Shown here piece by piece: positions 22,489 to 29,936 of a DNA stretch of 33,830 bases (the stretch's first letter is position 1; every line of letters begins with the position of its first letter). The position numbers were made by a program, and so were the translations under genes. This stretch comes from Spirochaetaceae bacterium (GTDB lineage Bacteria > Spirochaetota > Spirochaetia > Treponematales > Rectinemataceae): positions 1-33,830 of the forward strand of contig JANXYO010000025.1 of the NCBI GenBank assembly GCA_025356015.1, given 5' to 3'. The notes beneath the pieces are model-generated. The model saw only the letters and a program-made list of their open reading frames with translations, did not search any database and had not been told where the DNA came from.

Positions 22489-23022
22489 TCATTCCACCCT
22501 CAGGTAGGTCTCTTGCCGTTCTCCGTTCACCACGAAGTGGGCCACGAGGTCGAAGGGCTTCTTGATCGGCTTGTCCCCTATAAGGACGATGTAGTAGCTG
22601 TGGCTGCCGGCGCGCATGGTGAAGGGGCCGGAGGGGAAGTAGCTTAGGCCTATCCGGGACTGCTTCGAGCGATCTTCTGCCTCGTCCGAACGCCTCCGCA
22701 TCCACCAATCCTTGATATCATCGGCGCTGAGATATTTGGGGCCACTATCCAGGGCATTGATCCCGTTCAGCTGAACTCGAGCGTCGCTCGGCATCGTGGC
22801 CTCGACCATGAGCACGACAAATTCCTCTGTCGGTACCAGGAACATTCCCCTCTGGAGGATGTAGGGGTTCGACAGATCGGGGCCATACCGCATGATCTCC
22901 TTTTCGCTCGCGGCCCTCAGGGTCAGGGAGAAATCCCCCCCAGAAGAGCCCCGGGGCGTGGTGGAGCAGGAGAGGCAGAGAGCGATGGCTAGGGCGGCAA
23001 GGGGCAGGTTATGGGCTTTCAT
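22489..23022 (-). CDS. Hypothetical lipoprotein
   Basis: 177 residues. The N-terminus has a lipoprotein signal (MKAHNLPLAALAIALCLSC) with Cys19 as the probable lipidated residue, so the protein is likely membrane-anchored on the periplasmic side. The rest is a soluble domain with beta-strand-like segments (FSLTLRAASEKEIMRYG, EFVVLMVEATMPSDARVQLNG, FDLVAHFVVNGERQETYLRVE). I do not recognise a family. The ATG at 23020-23022 has AAGGAG 4 nt upstream. It lies downstream of the outer-membrane barrel gene on the same strand, but a terminator separates them, and it converges on the response regulator with 12 bp between. Confidence 0.75.
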   Translation of the reverse strand: MKAHNLPLAALAIALCLSCSTTPRGSSGGDFSLTLRAASEKEIMRYGPDLSNPYILQRGMFLVPTEEFVVLMVEATMPSDARVQLNGINALDSGPKYLSADDIKDWWMRRRSDEAEDRSKQSRIGLSYFPSGPFTMRAGSHSYYIVLIGDKPIKKPFDLVAHFVVNGERQETYLRVE

Positions 23023-23034
23023 GGAACTCCTTGT

Positions 23035-23065
23035 GCAAAAGAAAGGCCGGCCTTGCGGCCGGCCT
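23035..23065 (-). terminator. Intrinsic terminator of the outer-membrane barrel gene
   Basis: A 9-bp perfect stem AGGCCGGCC/GGCCGGCCT (23044-23052 and 23057-23065) with a 4-nt loop is followed on the minus strand by TTCTTTTG. It ends just before the Shine-Dalgarno sequence of the lipoprotein gene, which may depend on read-through. Confidence 0.8.
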
Positions 23066-23088
23066 CTCAGAAAGACTGTGTCGTTCGC

Positions 23089-24051
23089 TTAGAAGGAAAC
23101 CTTCACGAACATGGGGACGACGGCCTTGGTGACATCACCGTAGCTGAGTCCGACGTTGAACTCGGCCTTCTTGGCGAAGGGAACAGAGAGCTCGACGCCG
23201 AAGTTGGTCTTGTCGGTGATGTAGACGAGGTCCTTGTCGTAGACGAAGTCGGCGCGGACGGCGTAGCCCTCGCCAGTGTACTCGACGTTGCCTTCAAAGT
23301 ACATGGTCTTGGCTTCGGTCTCGTACTCAAAGGCGGCGTTGATGAAGATCGCGCCCATCGTGTACTCGTCGAGGGTGTAGATCTTGGTGTACTTGCCAAG
23401 GGCGACGTTGCTCATCTTCACGCCGACGACGGCGGAGAGGTTGTCCATGCCAACGTACTGAACCGACGCGTGGCCGGCGAGCTTGGAGTCGGCGAGGAGG
23501 GTCCAGCCGGTGCGCACGTTGATGAGCTTCTCGACAGCATAAGCGGCGCCGAAGGCGAGCTCGCCACTGTTGGCCTTGTCAAAGAGCTTGGTCGTGGGCT
23601 GGGGCTTGTAGAAGATACCAACGCTGAAGCCGGCGACCGGGTAGAGCTGGAGGCACATGGCGTCGGTCTCGTACTCAAAGCCGGCGTTGACGTTGCCGCT
23701 GACAAGGTAGACCTTGTTCAGGCTGTTGTCGAACTGATAGTCGGTGTTGTCCAGGTAGCCCATGCTGACCTTGCCCATGCCGCCGGCGAACTTCGCCCAG
23801 CCATAGAAGTAGTCAGTGCCCTTGGGCTGAACGCCATTGAGGGGCGCGCTACCCTGGAAACGGCCGCTGAAGCCATACATGCCGTCGGGATCCTTGGCAT
23901 CGAGGTTGAGGCGGATGCGCTCGGCGGGCATGGCGATCTTGGTGTCGGACGAGTAGGTCGCGGTGGCGCGCACATAGCCGCCGACCGTCAGCTGCGCGAA
24001 AGCGCTGCTGGCGACGGCGAGCACGAGAAGCAGAACAATAAGCTTCTTCAT
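23089..24051 (-). CDS. Outer-membrane beta-barrel protein (porin-like)
   Basis: 320 residues. A Sec signal peptide (1-19) ends SSAFA|Q. The mature part alternates polar and hydrophobic residues in many short amphipathic strands (VGGYVRATATY, AAFEYETEAKTMYFEGNV, YAVRADFVYDKD) and ends in the aromatic residue Phe (VKVSF), as outer-membrane barrels do. I cannot assign a named family; a small porin is the simplest reading. The Shine-Dalgarno sequence AAGGAGG is ideal, the promoter is close to consensus with an adjacent A-tract, the leader has a stable hairpin, and the gene ends at a strong terminator. Together these suggest an abundant protein transcribed alone. Confidence 0.82.
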   Translation of the reverse strand: MKKLIVLLLVLAVASSAFAQLTVGGYVRATATYSSDTKIAMPAERIRLNLDAKDPDGMYGFSGRFQGSAPLNGVQPKGTDYFYGWAKFAGGMGKVSMGYLDNTDYQFDNSLNKVYLVSGNVNAGFEYETDAMCLQLYPVAGFSVGIFYKPQPTTKLFDKANSGELAFGAAYAVEKLINVRTGWTLLADSKLAGHASVQYVGMDNLSAVVGVKMSNVALGKYTKIYTLDEYTMGAIFINAAFEYETEAKTMYFEGNVEYTGEGYAVRADFVYDKDLVYITDKTNFGVELSVPFAKKAEFNVGLSYGDVTKAVVPMFVKVSF

Positions 24052-24072
24052 TAAGTCCTCCTTAGCATACGT

Positions 24073-24105
24073 AAGGGGGTTAAACCGACGGTTTAGTGAT
24101 CCCCT
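24073..24105 (-). promoter_or_regulatory. Hairpin/palindrome in the leader of the barrel gene
   Basis: TAAACCG-A-CGGTTTA (24081-24095) is a 7-bp perfect inverted repeat, extended by AAGGGG pairing with CCCCTT on the outside. It lies about 20-40 nt into the predicted transcript. It may stabilise the 5' end of the mRNA or act as an operator. Confidence 0.55.
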
Positions 24106-24122
24106 TTCCTAGGTTCTCGGGC

Positions 24123-24151
24123 AGTATAGCCAGCACAATTTGGGGTGTCAA
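24123..24151 (-). promoter_or_regulatory. Near-consensus promoter of the outer-membrane barrel gene
   Basis: On the minus strand a perfect TTGACA (24146-24151), 17-nt spacer and TATACT (24123-24128), with an A9 tract directly upstream of the -35 box (24152-24160) that could act as an UP element. Start predicted near 24116. It is the best promoter in the window. Confidence 0.85.
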
Positions 24152-24160
24152 GTTTTTTTT

Positions 24161-24429
24161 TGGAAAAGGAGCATTTACTAGCGTTAGACGGCACATCGGC
24201 TTATATCTTGGTCGAATATCGACTTAAAGCGGCATTTGTGAACGATTGAAACGGTCTTTTATTATACAAAATACGAGATTATGTCAAACTCAAGCCCGTC
24301 CTCGACCCGCGAGGGAGCTTGGAAGGGCTAGATGGATTGTGCGAAAGCGCTCTCTTCATGGCCCGTGGGTGACGGGATGCACGGAATAATGAGGCATTCG
24401 TGGATCGATTTCCTTGACCGGAATCGCCA
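24161..24429. other. Non-coding, AT-richer spacer
   Basis: No gene is supported here. The part to about 24290 is clearly more AT-rich than the surrounding DNA. It contains the inverted repeat GTCGA-ATA-TCGAC (24211-24223) and, on the minus strand, a possible second promoter. The part from 24290 to 24429 shows nothing recognisable, neither tRNA nor a conserved structured RNA. Confidence 0.6.
24261..24287 (-). promoter_or_regulatory. Possible second upstream promoter reading towards the barrel gene
   Basis: On the minus strand TTGACA (24282-24287) and TATAAT (24261-24266) both match perfectly, but the spacer is only 15 nt. The flanking sequence is AT-rich. It would make a leader of about 200 nt or a separate small RNA. 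Confidence 0.4.
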
Positions 24430-24432
24430 GGG

Positions 24433-24477
24433 AAAAAGACAGGCGGCCCGCCGTCTCATCTGACGAGCGGGCCGCCT
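24433..24477 (-). terminator. Intrinsic terminator of the H1-like gene
   Basis: An 11-bp perfect stem (24441-24451 with 24467-24477, AGGCGGCCCGC and its reverse complement) has a 15-nt loop and is followed on the minus strand by GTCTTTTT. It lies about 30 nt after the stop codon. Confidence 0.85.
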
Positions 24478-24505
24478 AAGGGTTGCGCATTCGTGCGCTA
24501 TGCGA

Positions 24506-25486
24506 TCAGAGCGTCGGATCGGGCTTCTTGTCTTCCATTGGCATGGGGGACGGAGTCTTCACGACGGCGACCGGCTTCTTCACGACGGGAGCCTTCTTGA
24601 CGGCCGATTTCTTGGCCGCAGGCTTCTTCGCCACCGGCTTCTTTGCTGCCGGCTTCTTGGCCACTGCCTTCTTGGCGACAGCCTTCTTGGCCACCGGCTT
24701 CTTCGCCACGGCCTTCTTGGCCACGGGCTTCTTCGCCACGGTCTTCTTGACCGCAGGCTTCTTCGCGACGGCTGCCTTCTTGACTGCCGGCTTCTTCGCG
24801 GCTGTCTTGGCGGCGACCTTTGTCGCGGGTTTCTTCGCAACGGCCTTGGCCTTGGTGGAGGCGGCGGTCTTTTTAGCGGCCGTCGTCTTCGGCGCGCTAG
24901 CCTTCTTGGCCGGCGCCGGCTTCTTCTCGGACGTCATCAGAGCCTCCTTCTTCGCCGGCGCGGCTTTCTTAGCCTTCACTTCGGCGACCTTTGGTTTCGC
25001 GGATTTATTCTCGCCCGCAACGGCCTCGCCTTTCGACGCGGCCGCGGCTTTCTTCTTCAATGCGGCTTCGGCCCTGGCGGCCTCGGTCGCGGCGACACGC
25101 TTGAGGGCCTCGGTGGCCTCCAGCGGGTCATAGTCCTTGCGGTCCCAGCCGCGCAGCCTGAGCTCGTCGTAAGCCCGCATCGCGACTTCCTCCATTGGCA
25201 ATCCGGGGACGGCCGAGCGTTCGGCGCAGATGTGGCCGAGGCCACAGCGGAGGAACATCGAAAGCCTGTCGTTCGGGACCGAGCGCACGGACTGTCCCGC
25301 GAGCCACGCAAGGAGAGAGTCGAGCGCCACGTTGACGACTTCCTGTGTTATCGGCCGCTCGGCCTTTTCGAGAATCCGCTCGACGCGCTCGTGAACCTTC
25401 GCGTAGTCCTGAAAGAAGGAATCATCGATGCGCTTGTCCTCGACGAGCCGGATATCGACGAGCTGAGCCGCGCTTCTTCCTGGCAT
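24506..25486 (-). CDS. Histone-H1-like Lys/Ala-rich protein with a unique N-terminal domain
   Basis: 326 residues in two parts. Residues 1-135 form an acidic-to-neutral helical domain (DDSFFQDYAKVHERVERILEK, QEVVNVALDSLLAWLAG, EEVAMRAYDELRLRG) that I do not recognise. Residues about 138-310 are a low-complexity tail of Lys, Ala, Pro and Val with at least sixteen [AV]KK units in the last 100 residues (AKKPVAKKAVAKK), like the C-terminal tails of eukaryotic H1 and bacterial H1-like proteins. Such tails bind DNA without sequence preference. A nucleoid-associated role is therefore likely for the tail, while the N-terminal domain may bind a partner. The ATG at 25484-25486 has only a distant GGGGG. 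It is a single-gene unit with a good terminator. Confidence 0.82.
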   Translation of the reverse strand: MPGRSAAQLVDIRLVEDKRIDDSFFQDYAKVHERVERILEKAERPITQEVVNVALDSLLAWLAGQSVRSVPNDRLSMFLRCGLGHICAERSAVPGLPMEEVAMRAYDELRLRGWDRKDYDPLEATEALKRVAATEAARAEAALKKKAAAASKGEAVAGENKSAKPKVAEVKAKKAAPAKKEALMTSEKKPAPAKKASAPKTTAAKKTAASTKAKAVAKKPATKVAAKTAAKKPAVKKAAVAKKPAVKKTVAKKPVAKKAVAKKPVAKKAVAKKAVAKKPAAKKPVAKKPAAKKSAVKKAPVVKKPVAVVKTPSPMPMEDKKPDPTL

Positions 25487-25715
25487 CTAGGGCGTCCCCC
25501 TTATCGACCTGCTTTCTTCTACCCACCATGATGATGCAAGTCGCGCCGCCACGCAAGCTTAATGCGCTTCACCGCGTGAACATCAACATGTTTACGCTAT
25601 GTTTTTCGGCATGTCGAGGGCAAATCGTTACCTTTCCTTTTCGGCATCTCGCAATTGAGTCATCTATGGGGGAAAAGCGGCCCCGCATCGCTCGCGGTCA
25701 TGGTCGCGGCGGCGC

Positions 25716-25721
25716 TATACT
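25716..25721 (+). promoter_or_regulatory. -10 box of the YihY-cNMP gene, probably leaderless
   Basis: TATACT lies 7 nt before the ATG at 25729, so transcription would start at the ATG. The -35 region is poor. Confidence 0.4.
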
Positions 25722-25728
25722 CACAGGC

Positions 25729-27048
25729 ATGCAGAGAATTCCGAAAGGCGCCTTGTCGGTCGCGCGACGCCTCATCTTCGCCGCCGAGCGCTTCGGAGAA
25801 CACGAGATGGCGAACCACGCGGCCGCGGGTGCCTATGCCTTCCTCCTTTCGGCCACGCCGGCCGTCCTCCTTGTCCTCGGGATCGCGTCGGCTCTCTTGA
25901 GCTCGTCTCCGGCCGCGATCGCGGGCGCGGAGCGCATCCTGGCGGCCTCACTCGGGGCCCTGGATGTCGGCGATGTCGTACGCGGCTTCTTCGCGAGACC
26001 CCTCGCCGGCTTCGCGGCGATCATCGGCATGGTGAGCCTGGTCTGGGCAGTCCGCCTCCTGGTGGTGACCGTCCAGCGCTCCTTCAAGGTGATCTGGAGC
26101 GAGCAGATCCAGAAGAAGAGCCTCGCCGGAGGAGCCTTGAGCCTGGCCCTCGAGCTTGCGGCGATAATCCTGGTCGTGGCCCTCCTCGCCGCGGCCGAGG
26201 CGATGCGCGTCTTCGTAGGCGGTCTCGAGAGCTCACTGGGGCCCGCTTTCGGCCACCTCATCGGCTACTCGGCCGGCATCGCCCCCTCCCTCATCCTCTT
26301 CACCATCGTCGCCCTGAGCTACTGGCTCATTCCAGGCCGACGTCCGCGACGCAAGGTCGCCGTCTGGGCCGCCGCGCTCTGCGTGATCATGTACGCCGTA
26401 TTCTCCTCGCTCTTCCGCGCTTTCATCGCCATCGAGCGCTACGACCTCCTGTACGGGGTAATCGGCAACCTGATCCTCCTCCTGGTCAACGTCTATACCT
26501 TCTTCAGCCTCTACCTCTACTTCGCCGAGCTCGCCTACGTCGAGGAGCATCTCGACGCCCTCCTTTTCGGCCGCTTCGGCAGGCTATCGCTCGCCGCGGC
26601 GACCTCGAGGCTTGAAGGCGCGCTCTTCATGGAGCCAGACCGCCTGTTCCGCAACTTCGGCAGGGAAGCCTCCCTGGGGACGAGCGTGTTCGAGGCCGGC
26701 GATACGGGTGAAAGCGCCTATTTCGTCCATCGCGGGAGGATCGGCATCTTCCTTTCGACGGCCGACGGCGAGGCCAAGGTCGCCGAGTGCGGCCGGGGCG
26801 AGATATTCGGCGAGATGGCCTACATCCTGGGCGAGGCGAGGAACGCCACGGCGCGGGCGGTCGAGGACTCAGTCCTCCTCGAGCTCCCGCCAGAGGTATT
26901 CGAGACCTACATAAGGTCGAGCGCCGAGGCATCCCGCAAGCTCATCTCAACGCTTTCCGAGAGGCTCAAGGGCACGAACTCAAGGCTCGCCGACGCATCG
27001 GGACCGAGGCGGGAACCCCGCTCAGAGGCTCCGCCCGAGGCCGAATGA
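25729..27048 (+). CDS. YihY/BrkB-family membrane protein fused to a cyclic-nucleotide-binding domain
   Basis: 439 residues. Residues 10-280 show the YihY/UPF0761 pattern: HEMANHAAAGAYAFLLSATPA near the start, then about six hydrophobic helices (about 35-58, 92-115, 138-158, 180-201, 211-230, 241-268), with ERYDLLYGVIGNLILLLV late. Residues about 305-405 form a cNMP-binding domain: SVFEAGDTGESAYFVHRGRIG, then a phosphate-binding cassette at 357-377 with Glu362 and Arg371, the two residues that hold the ribose and phosphate of cAMP or cGMP. YihY proteins have no agreed function. Here a cyclic nucleotide probably controls the membrane part. The frame is open upstream, and ATG 25666 is an alternative start, but neither has a good Shine-Dalgarno sequence. 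I prefer 25729 because of the -10 box. Confidence 0.85.
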   Translation: MQRIPKGALSVARRLIFAAERFGEHEMANHAAAGAYAFLLSATPAVLLVLGIASALLSSSPAAIAGAERILAASLGALDVGDVVRGFFARPLAGFAAIIGMVSLVWAVRLLVVTVQRSFKVIWSEQIQKKSLAGGALSLALELAAIILVVALLAAAEAMRVFVGGLESSLGPAFGHLIGYSAGIAPSLILFTIVALSYWLIPGRRPRRKVAVWAAALCVIMYAVFSSLFRAFIAIERYDLLYGVIGNLILLLVNVYTFFSLYLYFAELAYVEEHLDALLFGRFGRLSLAAATSRLEGALFMEPDRLFRNFGREASLGTSVFEAGDTGESAYFVHRGRIGIFLSTADGEAKVAECGRGEIFGEMAYILGEARNATARAVEDSVLLELPPEVFETYIRSSAEASRKLISTLSERLKGTNSRLADASGPRREPRSEAPPEAE

Positions 27049-27130
27049 ATCGCAACATGGGAGATGCGGTGCTTCGCCTGAGAATCCCCTCCGATTCGCG
27101 CGAAAGAACAGAGCGAAACGCCTGCCGGGC

Positions 27131-27160
27131 TTGGAAGGGCGAGAGCGGGCGGCGTATACT
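27131..27160 (+). promoter_or_regulatory. Promoter of the MotA-like/FliG-like pair
   Basis: TTGGAA (27131-27136), 18-nt spacer, TATACT (27155-27160), followed by a leader of about 20 nt that contains GGGAGG seven nt before the ATG. Confidence 0.5.
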
Positions 27161-27186
27161 GTAGACGACTCGAGGGAGGTCCATAC

Positions 27187-27654
27187 ATGATCCAGTGGAA
27201 CGCCGAGCTCGCGCGCAGGCTCGCCTGCCGCGAAGAGGAGAAGCGGGGCATCGCACCGCTCATTCGGCGTTTCATGGAACTCGACCGGCGCACCCGCAGC
27301 GAAGGCTTCCAGGCCCTCGAATCCGAGATACCGGCCGCCGACGATCCCCTGCTTGCCGTGGGCCTCAGGCTCGTGATGGAAGGACTCTCGGGCGAGATCC
27401 TCGAGGACATACTGGCGACCTATCTTCTGGCCGAGGAGCGCACCGGCTGGCCCTTCCTCCGCGCCTGCGTGATAGTCGAGGGCCTCATGTCACTGGCCGA
27501 GGCCGACGATCCAGCCATCATGGCGCGCAAGCTGGTAGCCTACTATGGTGCCGACCGGGCCCTGGGAGTCCTCGAGGAGCTCGAGAAGGAAGCCCCCATG
27601 GCCAGGGCAGCCACCACGGCGAAGGAAAGCGTCCGGGCCCAGGAGGAGGCGTGA
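27187..27654 (+). CDS. Soluble protein resembling the cytoplasmic parts of MotA
   Basis: 155 residues with no membrane helix or signal peptide. Residues 30-85 read like the cytoplasmic loop of MotA between TM2 and TM3 (RTRSEGFQALESEI, DDPLLAVGLRLVMEG, LEDILATYLLAEERTG). In Bacillus MotA the same region reads ARREGLLALE, then DPF..., then an EERH end. Residues 88-120 read like the segment after TM4 of MotA (LRACVIVEGLMSLAEADDPAIMARKL, compare the family pattern EG.LSIQ.G.NPRIIEEKL). TM3 and TM4, which form the ion channel, are missing. These matches are from memory of the family, so this needs a profile search. GGGAGG supports the ATG. Its stop overlaps the start of the next gene (GTGA), so the two products are probably made together. 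Confidence 0.7.
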   Translation: MIQWNAELARRLACREEEKRGIAPLIRRFMELDRRTRSEGFQALESEIPAADDPLLAVGLRLVMEGLSGEILEDILATYLLAEERTGWPFLRACVIVEGLMSLAEADDPAIMARKLVAYYGADRALGVLEELEKEAPMARAATTAKESVRAQEEA

Positions 27655-28751
27655 TCTCCTCTCTCGCATCCCTGCCCCTCGCGCGATGGACTTCCATAAA
27701 GGTGTCCCGCCAGAAGAAGGACGCACTGTTCGAGATCGCTGCACGCATCGAGTCAGTGGCCGAGAGGGCGCGAAGTGAATCGGGCCGGGCCCTTTCCCTT
27801 GCCTCGAAGGCCGAGCGCAGGAAGCCGCTTCGGCGAGGACTCGAACTTCTCGCGGGCGGAGCGGACGCCGAAGGCCTCGAGCGCGGCCTCTCCGAGATGC
27901 GGCTGGCGGCCGAGAGCGACCCGGGAGCCATCCTTGAGCTGCGCCTCACCCTCGCCGGTCTGGGAGGGATCCTCGCTGGCGAGCATCCCTATGTCCTCAT
28001 GCGCAGGATGACAGCCCACCTCGGGGCTGAGTACTTCGAGAAGACGAGCAAGTACCTCCTGTCACGGCTCAAGCGCCGGCGGCCCCACACCGATACCCTG
28101 GTCGTGCCGGGGGACATGCCAGACCTCATCCGCTCCCTCGCCCTCGACCCCCGCAACCTCGAACGCGCTGTCCACGCCGCCGGCAGGGATATCTCGGCGG
28201 CCATCCTCGCTGGCTGCCCTCAGGAGAGCCTCAACCTTGTGAAGCCCCTCTATGGAAAGATCGGGGGGGCCTCGCTCGAGGACGACGCTTCGCAACTGAG
28301 GGGAAGGCTCTCGGGCGACGAGATATCCCAGGCCCAGGCGGCCTTTGGGGACCTCGTGAGGAGCCTCGAGGAGAGGGGTGAGATCGTGCTAGGCAGCGAG
28401 GACGACCTCGCCACAGATCCCGCCTTCATAGCGGAGTTCACGCGGATCGTCCTTGCCCTCGACGAGAGGACGATCAAGGAAGCCTTCCGGCAGACATCGG
28501 GGGGCGTGATCGCCGTGGCAATGCAGGGCATGCAGCCTGTCGCCCACGAGCGCATCCTCGGCGTCCTGTCCAAGCGCGACGAGAGGAGGATACTCGACGC
28601 GATCGACGACTCCAATCCTCTGCAACGCACGGCCATCAGGGCCGCGGGAAGCGAGCTCGCCGTCCAGCTCCTCGCGGCGGCGAGCAGGTCGGGAACGAGC
28701 TCGAAGGAGACGATAGCCCGTCTCGAGCGCCTGAGGGACTGGGAAGACTGA
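27651..28751 (+). CDS. MotA-cytoplasmic-like domain fused to FliG-like repeats
   Basis: 366 residues, soluble. Residues 55-130 resemble the previous protein and the cytoplasmic parts of MotA (KPLRRGLELLAGG, ILELRLTLAGLGGILAGEHP). Residues about 162-248 resemble a FliG middle/C-terminal unit: LALDPRNLERAVHAAGRDISAAI, then LSGDEISQAQAAFGDLV and SLEERGEIVLG, which closely follows the FliG ending EEAQ...I...L.EEGEI. Residues about 268-345 are a second, shorter copy starting LALDERTIKEAFRQTSGGVIAVA. The frame is open upstream, but the GTG at 27651 has AGGAGG and overlaps the upstream stop, so I chose it. It is not the normal flagellar switch FliG, which is about 335-350 residues and has a different N-terminus. 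The function is unknown; interaction with the flagellar rotor or C-ring is an inference. Confidence 0.72.
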   Translation: MISSLASLPLARWTSIKVSRQKKDALFEIAARIESVAERARSESGRALSLASKAERRKPLRRGLELLAGGADAEGLERGLSEMRLAAESDPGAILELRLTLAGLGGILAGEHPYVLMRRMTAHLGAEYFEKTSKYLLSRLKRRRPHTDTLVVPGDMPDLIRSLALDPRNLERAVHAAGRDISAAILAGCPQESLNLVKPLYGKIGGASLEDDASQLRGRLSGDEISQAQAAFGDLVRSLEERGEIVLGSEDDLATDPAFIAEFTRIVLALDERTIKEAFRQTSGGVIAVAMQGMQPVAHERILGVLSKRDERRILDAIDDSNPLQRTAIRAAGSELAVQLLAAASRSGTSSKETIARLERLRDWED

Positions 28752-28773
28752 CTAATTTGCCCATCTATTGGGT

Positions 28774-28802
28774 TTGCGCCGATTCAAAGCCCATGCTATC
28801 CT
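28774..28802 (+). promoter_or_regulatory. Probable promoter of the nucleoside ABC operon
   Basis: TTGCGC (28774-28779), 17-nt spacer, TATCCT (28797-28802), giving a leader of about 80 nt before the BMP gene. Confidence 0.4.
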
Positions 28803-28887
28803 TCATTCCACGCCTCTCCGGCCGAGCCGCCGGCATTCCGAGGCCCACGGGCGGGGCAGGCGAATAGGCACAAAGCAGGAGAAGTCG

Positions 28888-29883
28888 ATGAAGAAAGCCA
28901 TACTCGTACTCGCGGCCCTCATTCTCGTGATCGCAGGCGCGACCGCGGCTCCCAAGGCGAAGGTCAAGATCGCCCTGATCGTCGAATCGACGGTCGACGA
29001 CAAGGGCTGGGCCCAGGCCATGCACGATGCCATTGTCGCCGTCCAGGCCAAGTACGGCAAAACCCTGGTCGAGTACAACTACAGCGAGAAGATGAAGCCC
29101 GTGGACGCCGGCTCCGCGGCCCGCCAGTACGCCTCCCAAGGATACGACATCGTCATCTGCCATGGTGCCCAGTTCAAGAACCTCGTGCTCGAGATGGCCG
29201 ACGAGTTCCCGAAGACCAGCTTTGCCTTCGGAACAAGCGCCGACATCGGCCCGAAGAATGTCTTCACTTATATGCCCATGAGCGAGGAGACCGGCTACAT
29301 CAATGGCATCATCGCCGGCATGGTGACAAAGGCCAACGTCATAGGCCTTGTCGGGCCGGTGGACGGCGGTGACGCAGCCCGCTACGACCGCGGCTTTGTG
29401 CTCGGCGTGAAGGCCTCCAACCCCAAAGCCGAGGTAAAGGTCGCGCACACCGGTTCCTTCAGCGACTTCGTAAAAGCCGCCGAGCTCGCCCAGACTCAGG
29501 TCAAGGCCGGGGCTGACGTCCTCACCGGTTCCTCCCAGCAGGCCCTCGGCGCCCTCCGCGCCGTCGCCGAGTACAAGGACCAGCAGATCTGGTGGCTCGG
29601 CCAGGACATCGCCCAGCTAGCCATCCCCGAGGGCTACAAGGCCATCGCGGCAGCGAGCTACGACTACTCGGCCGTCATCGAGGCCCTGATCAACAAGCGC
29701 CAGGCCGGAGTGCTCGGCGGGGAAAGCATCCCCATGAGCTTCACCAACGGCGGCTTTGTCTACAAGTTCAACGACAAGGTTGGGCCTGTCCTCACCAAGG
29801 CCGTCCGCGCCGCGGCCGAGAAGGCCAAGGCCGACATCACCTCCGGCAAGCTCTCCATCGCCTGGAAGGACGTGAAGTTCTAG
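28888..29883 (+). CDS. BMP-family (PnrA-like) nucleoside-binding protein
   Basis: 331 residues. A Sec signal peptide (1-21) ends AGATAAP without a lipobox Cys, so the protein appears to be free in the periplasm, unlike the lipoprotein PnrA/TmpC of Treponema pallidum. The BMP/Med family pattern is clear: VKIALIVESTVDDKGWAQAM at the start, YDIVICHGAQF, FAFGTS, NVFTYMPMSEETGYINGIIAG, VIGLVGPVDGGD, and GADVLTGSSQQALGALRA. The family binds purine nucleosides or similar. AGGAG lies 7 nt before the ATG; the frame is open upstream to 28768. It heads a four-gene transporter operon, and a strong hairpin after its stop probably sets it at a higher level than the membrane parts. Confidence 0.93.
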   Translation: MKKAILVLAALILVIAGATAAPKAKVKIALIVESTVDDKGWAQAMHDAIVAVQAKYGKTLVEYNYSEKMKPVDAGSAARQYASQGYDIVICHGAQFKNLVLEMADEFPKTSFAFGTSADIGPKNVFTYMPMSEETGYINGIIAGMVTKANVIGLVGPVDGGDAARYDRGFVLGVKASNPKAEVKVAHTGSFSDFVKAAELAQTQVKAGADVLTGSSQQALGALRAVAEYKDQQIWWLGQDIAQLAIPEGYKAIAAASYDYSAVIEALINKRQAGVLGGESIPMSFTNGGFVYKFNDKVGPVLTKAVRAAAEKAKADITSGKLSIAWKDVKF

Positions 29884-29892
29884 ACCCGACAG

Positions 29893-29917
29893 GCGGGCGG
29901 CGCATCGCGCCGCCCGC
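29893..29917 (+). repeat. 11-bp hairpin between the binding-protein and ATPase genes
   Basis: GCGGGCGGCGC (29893-29903) and its exact reverse complement (29907-29917) with a 3-nt loop. Only a short T-poor tail follows, so it probably stabilises the upstream message or causes partial termination. Confidence 0.75.
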
Positions 29918-29936
29918 TCTCCTTGACGGAGGATCA

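Noticed and set aside
24290-24429. Possible tRNA or structured RNA in the spacer
   Set aside because: I could not fold a cloverleaf or find conserved tRNA arms. Only a weak bulged stem is visible.
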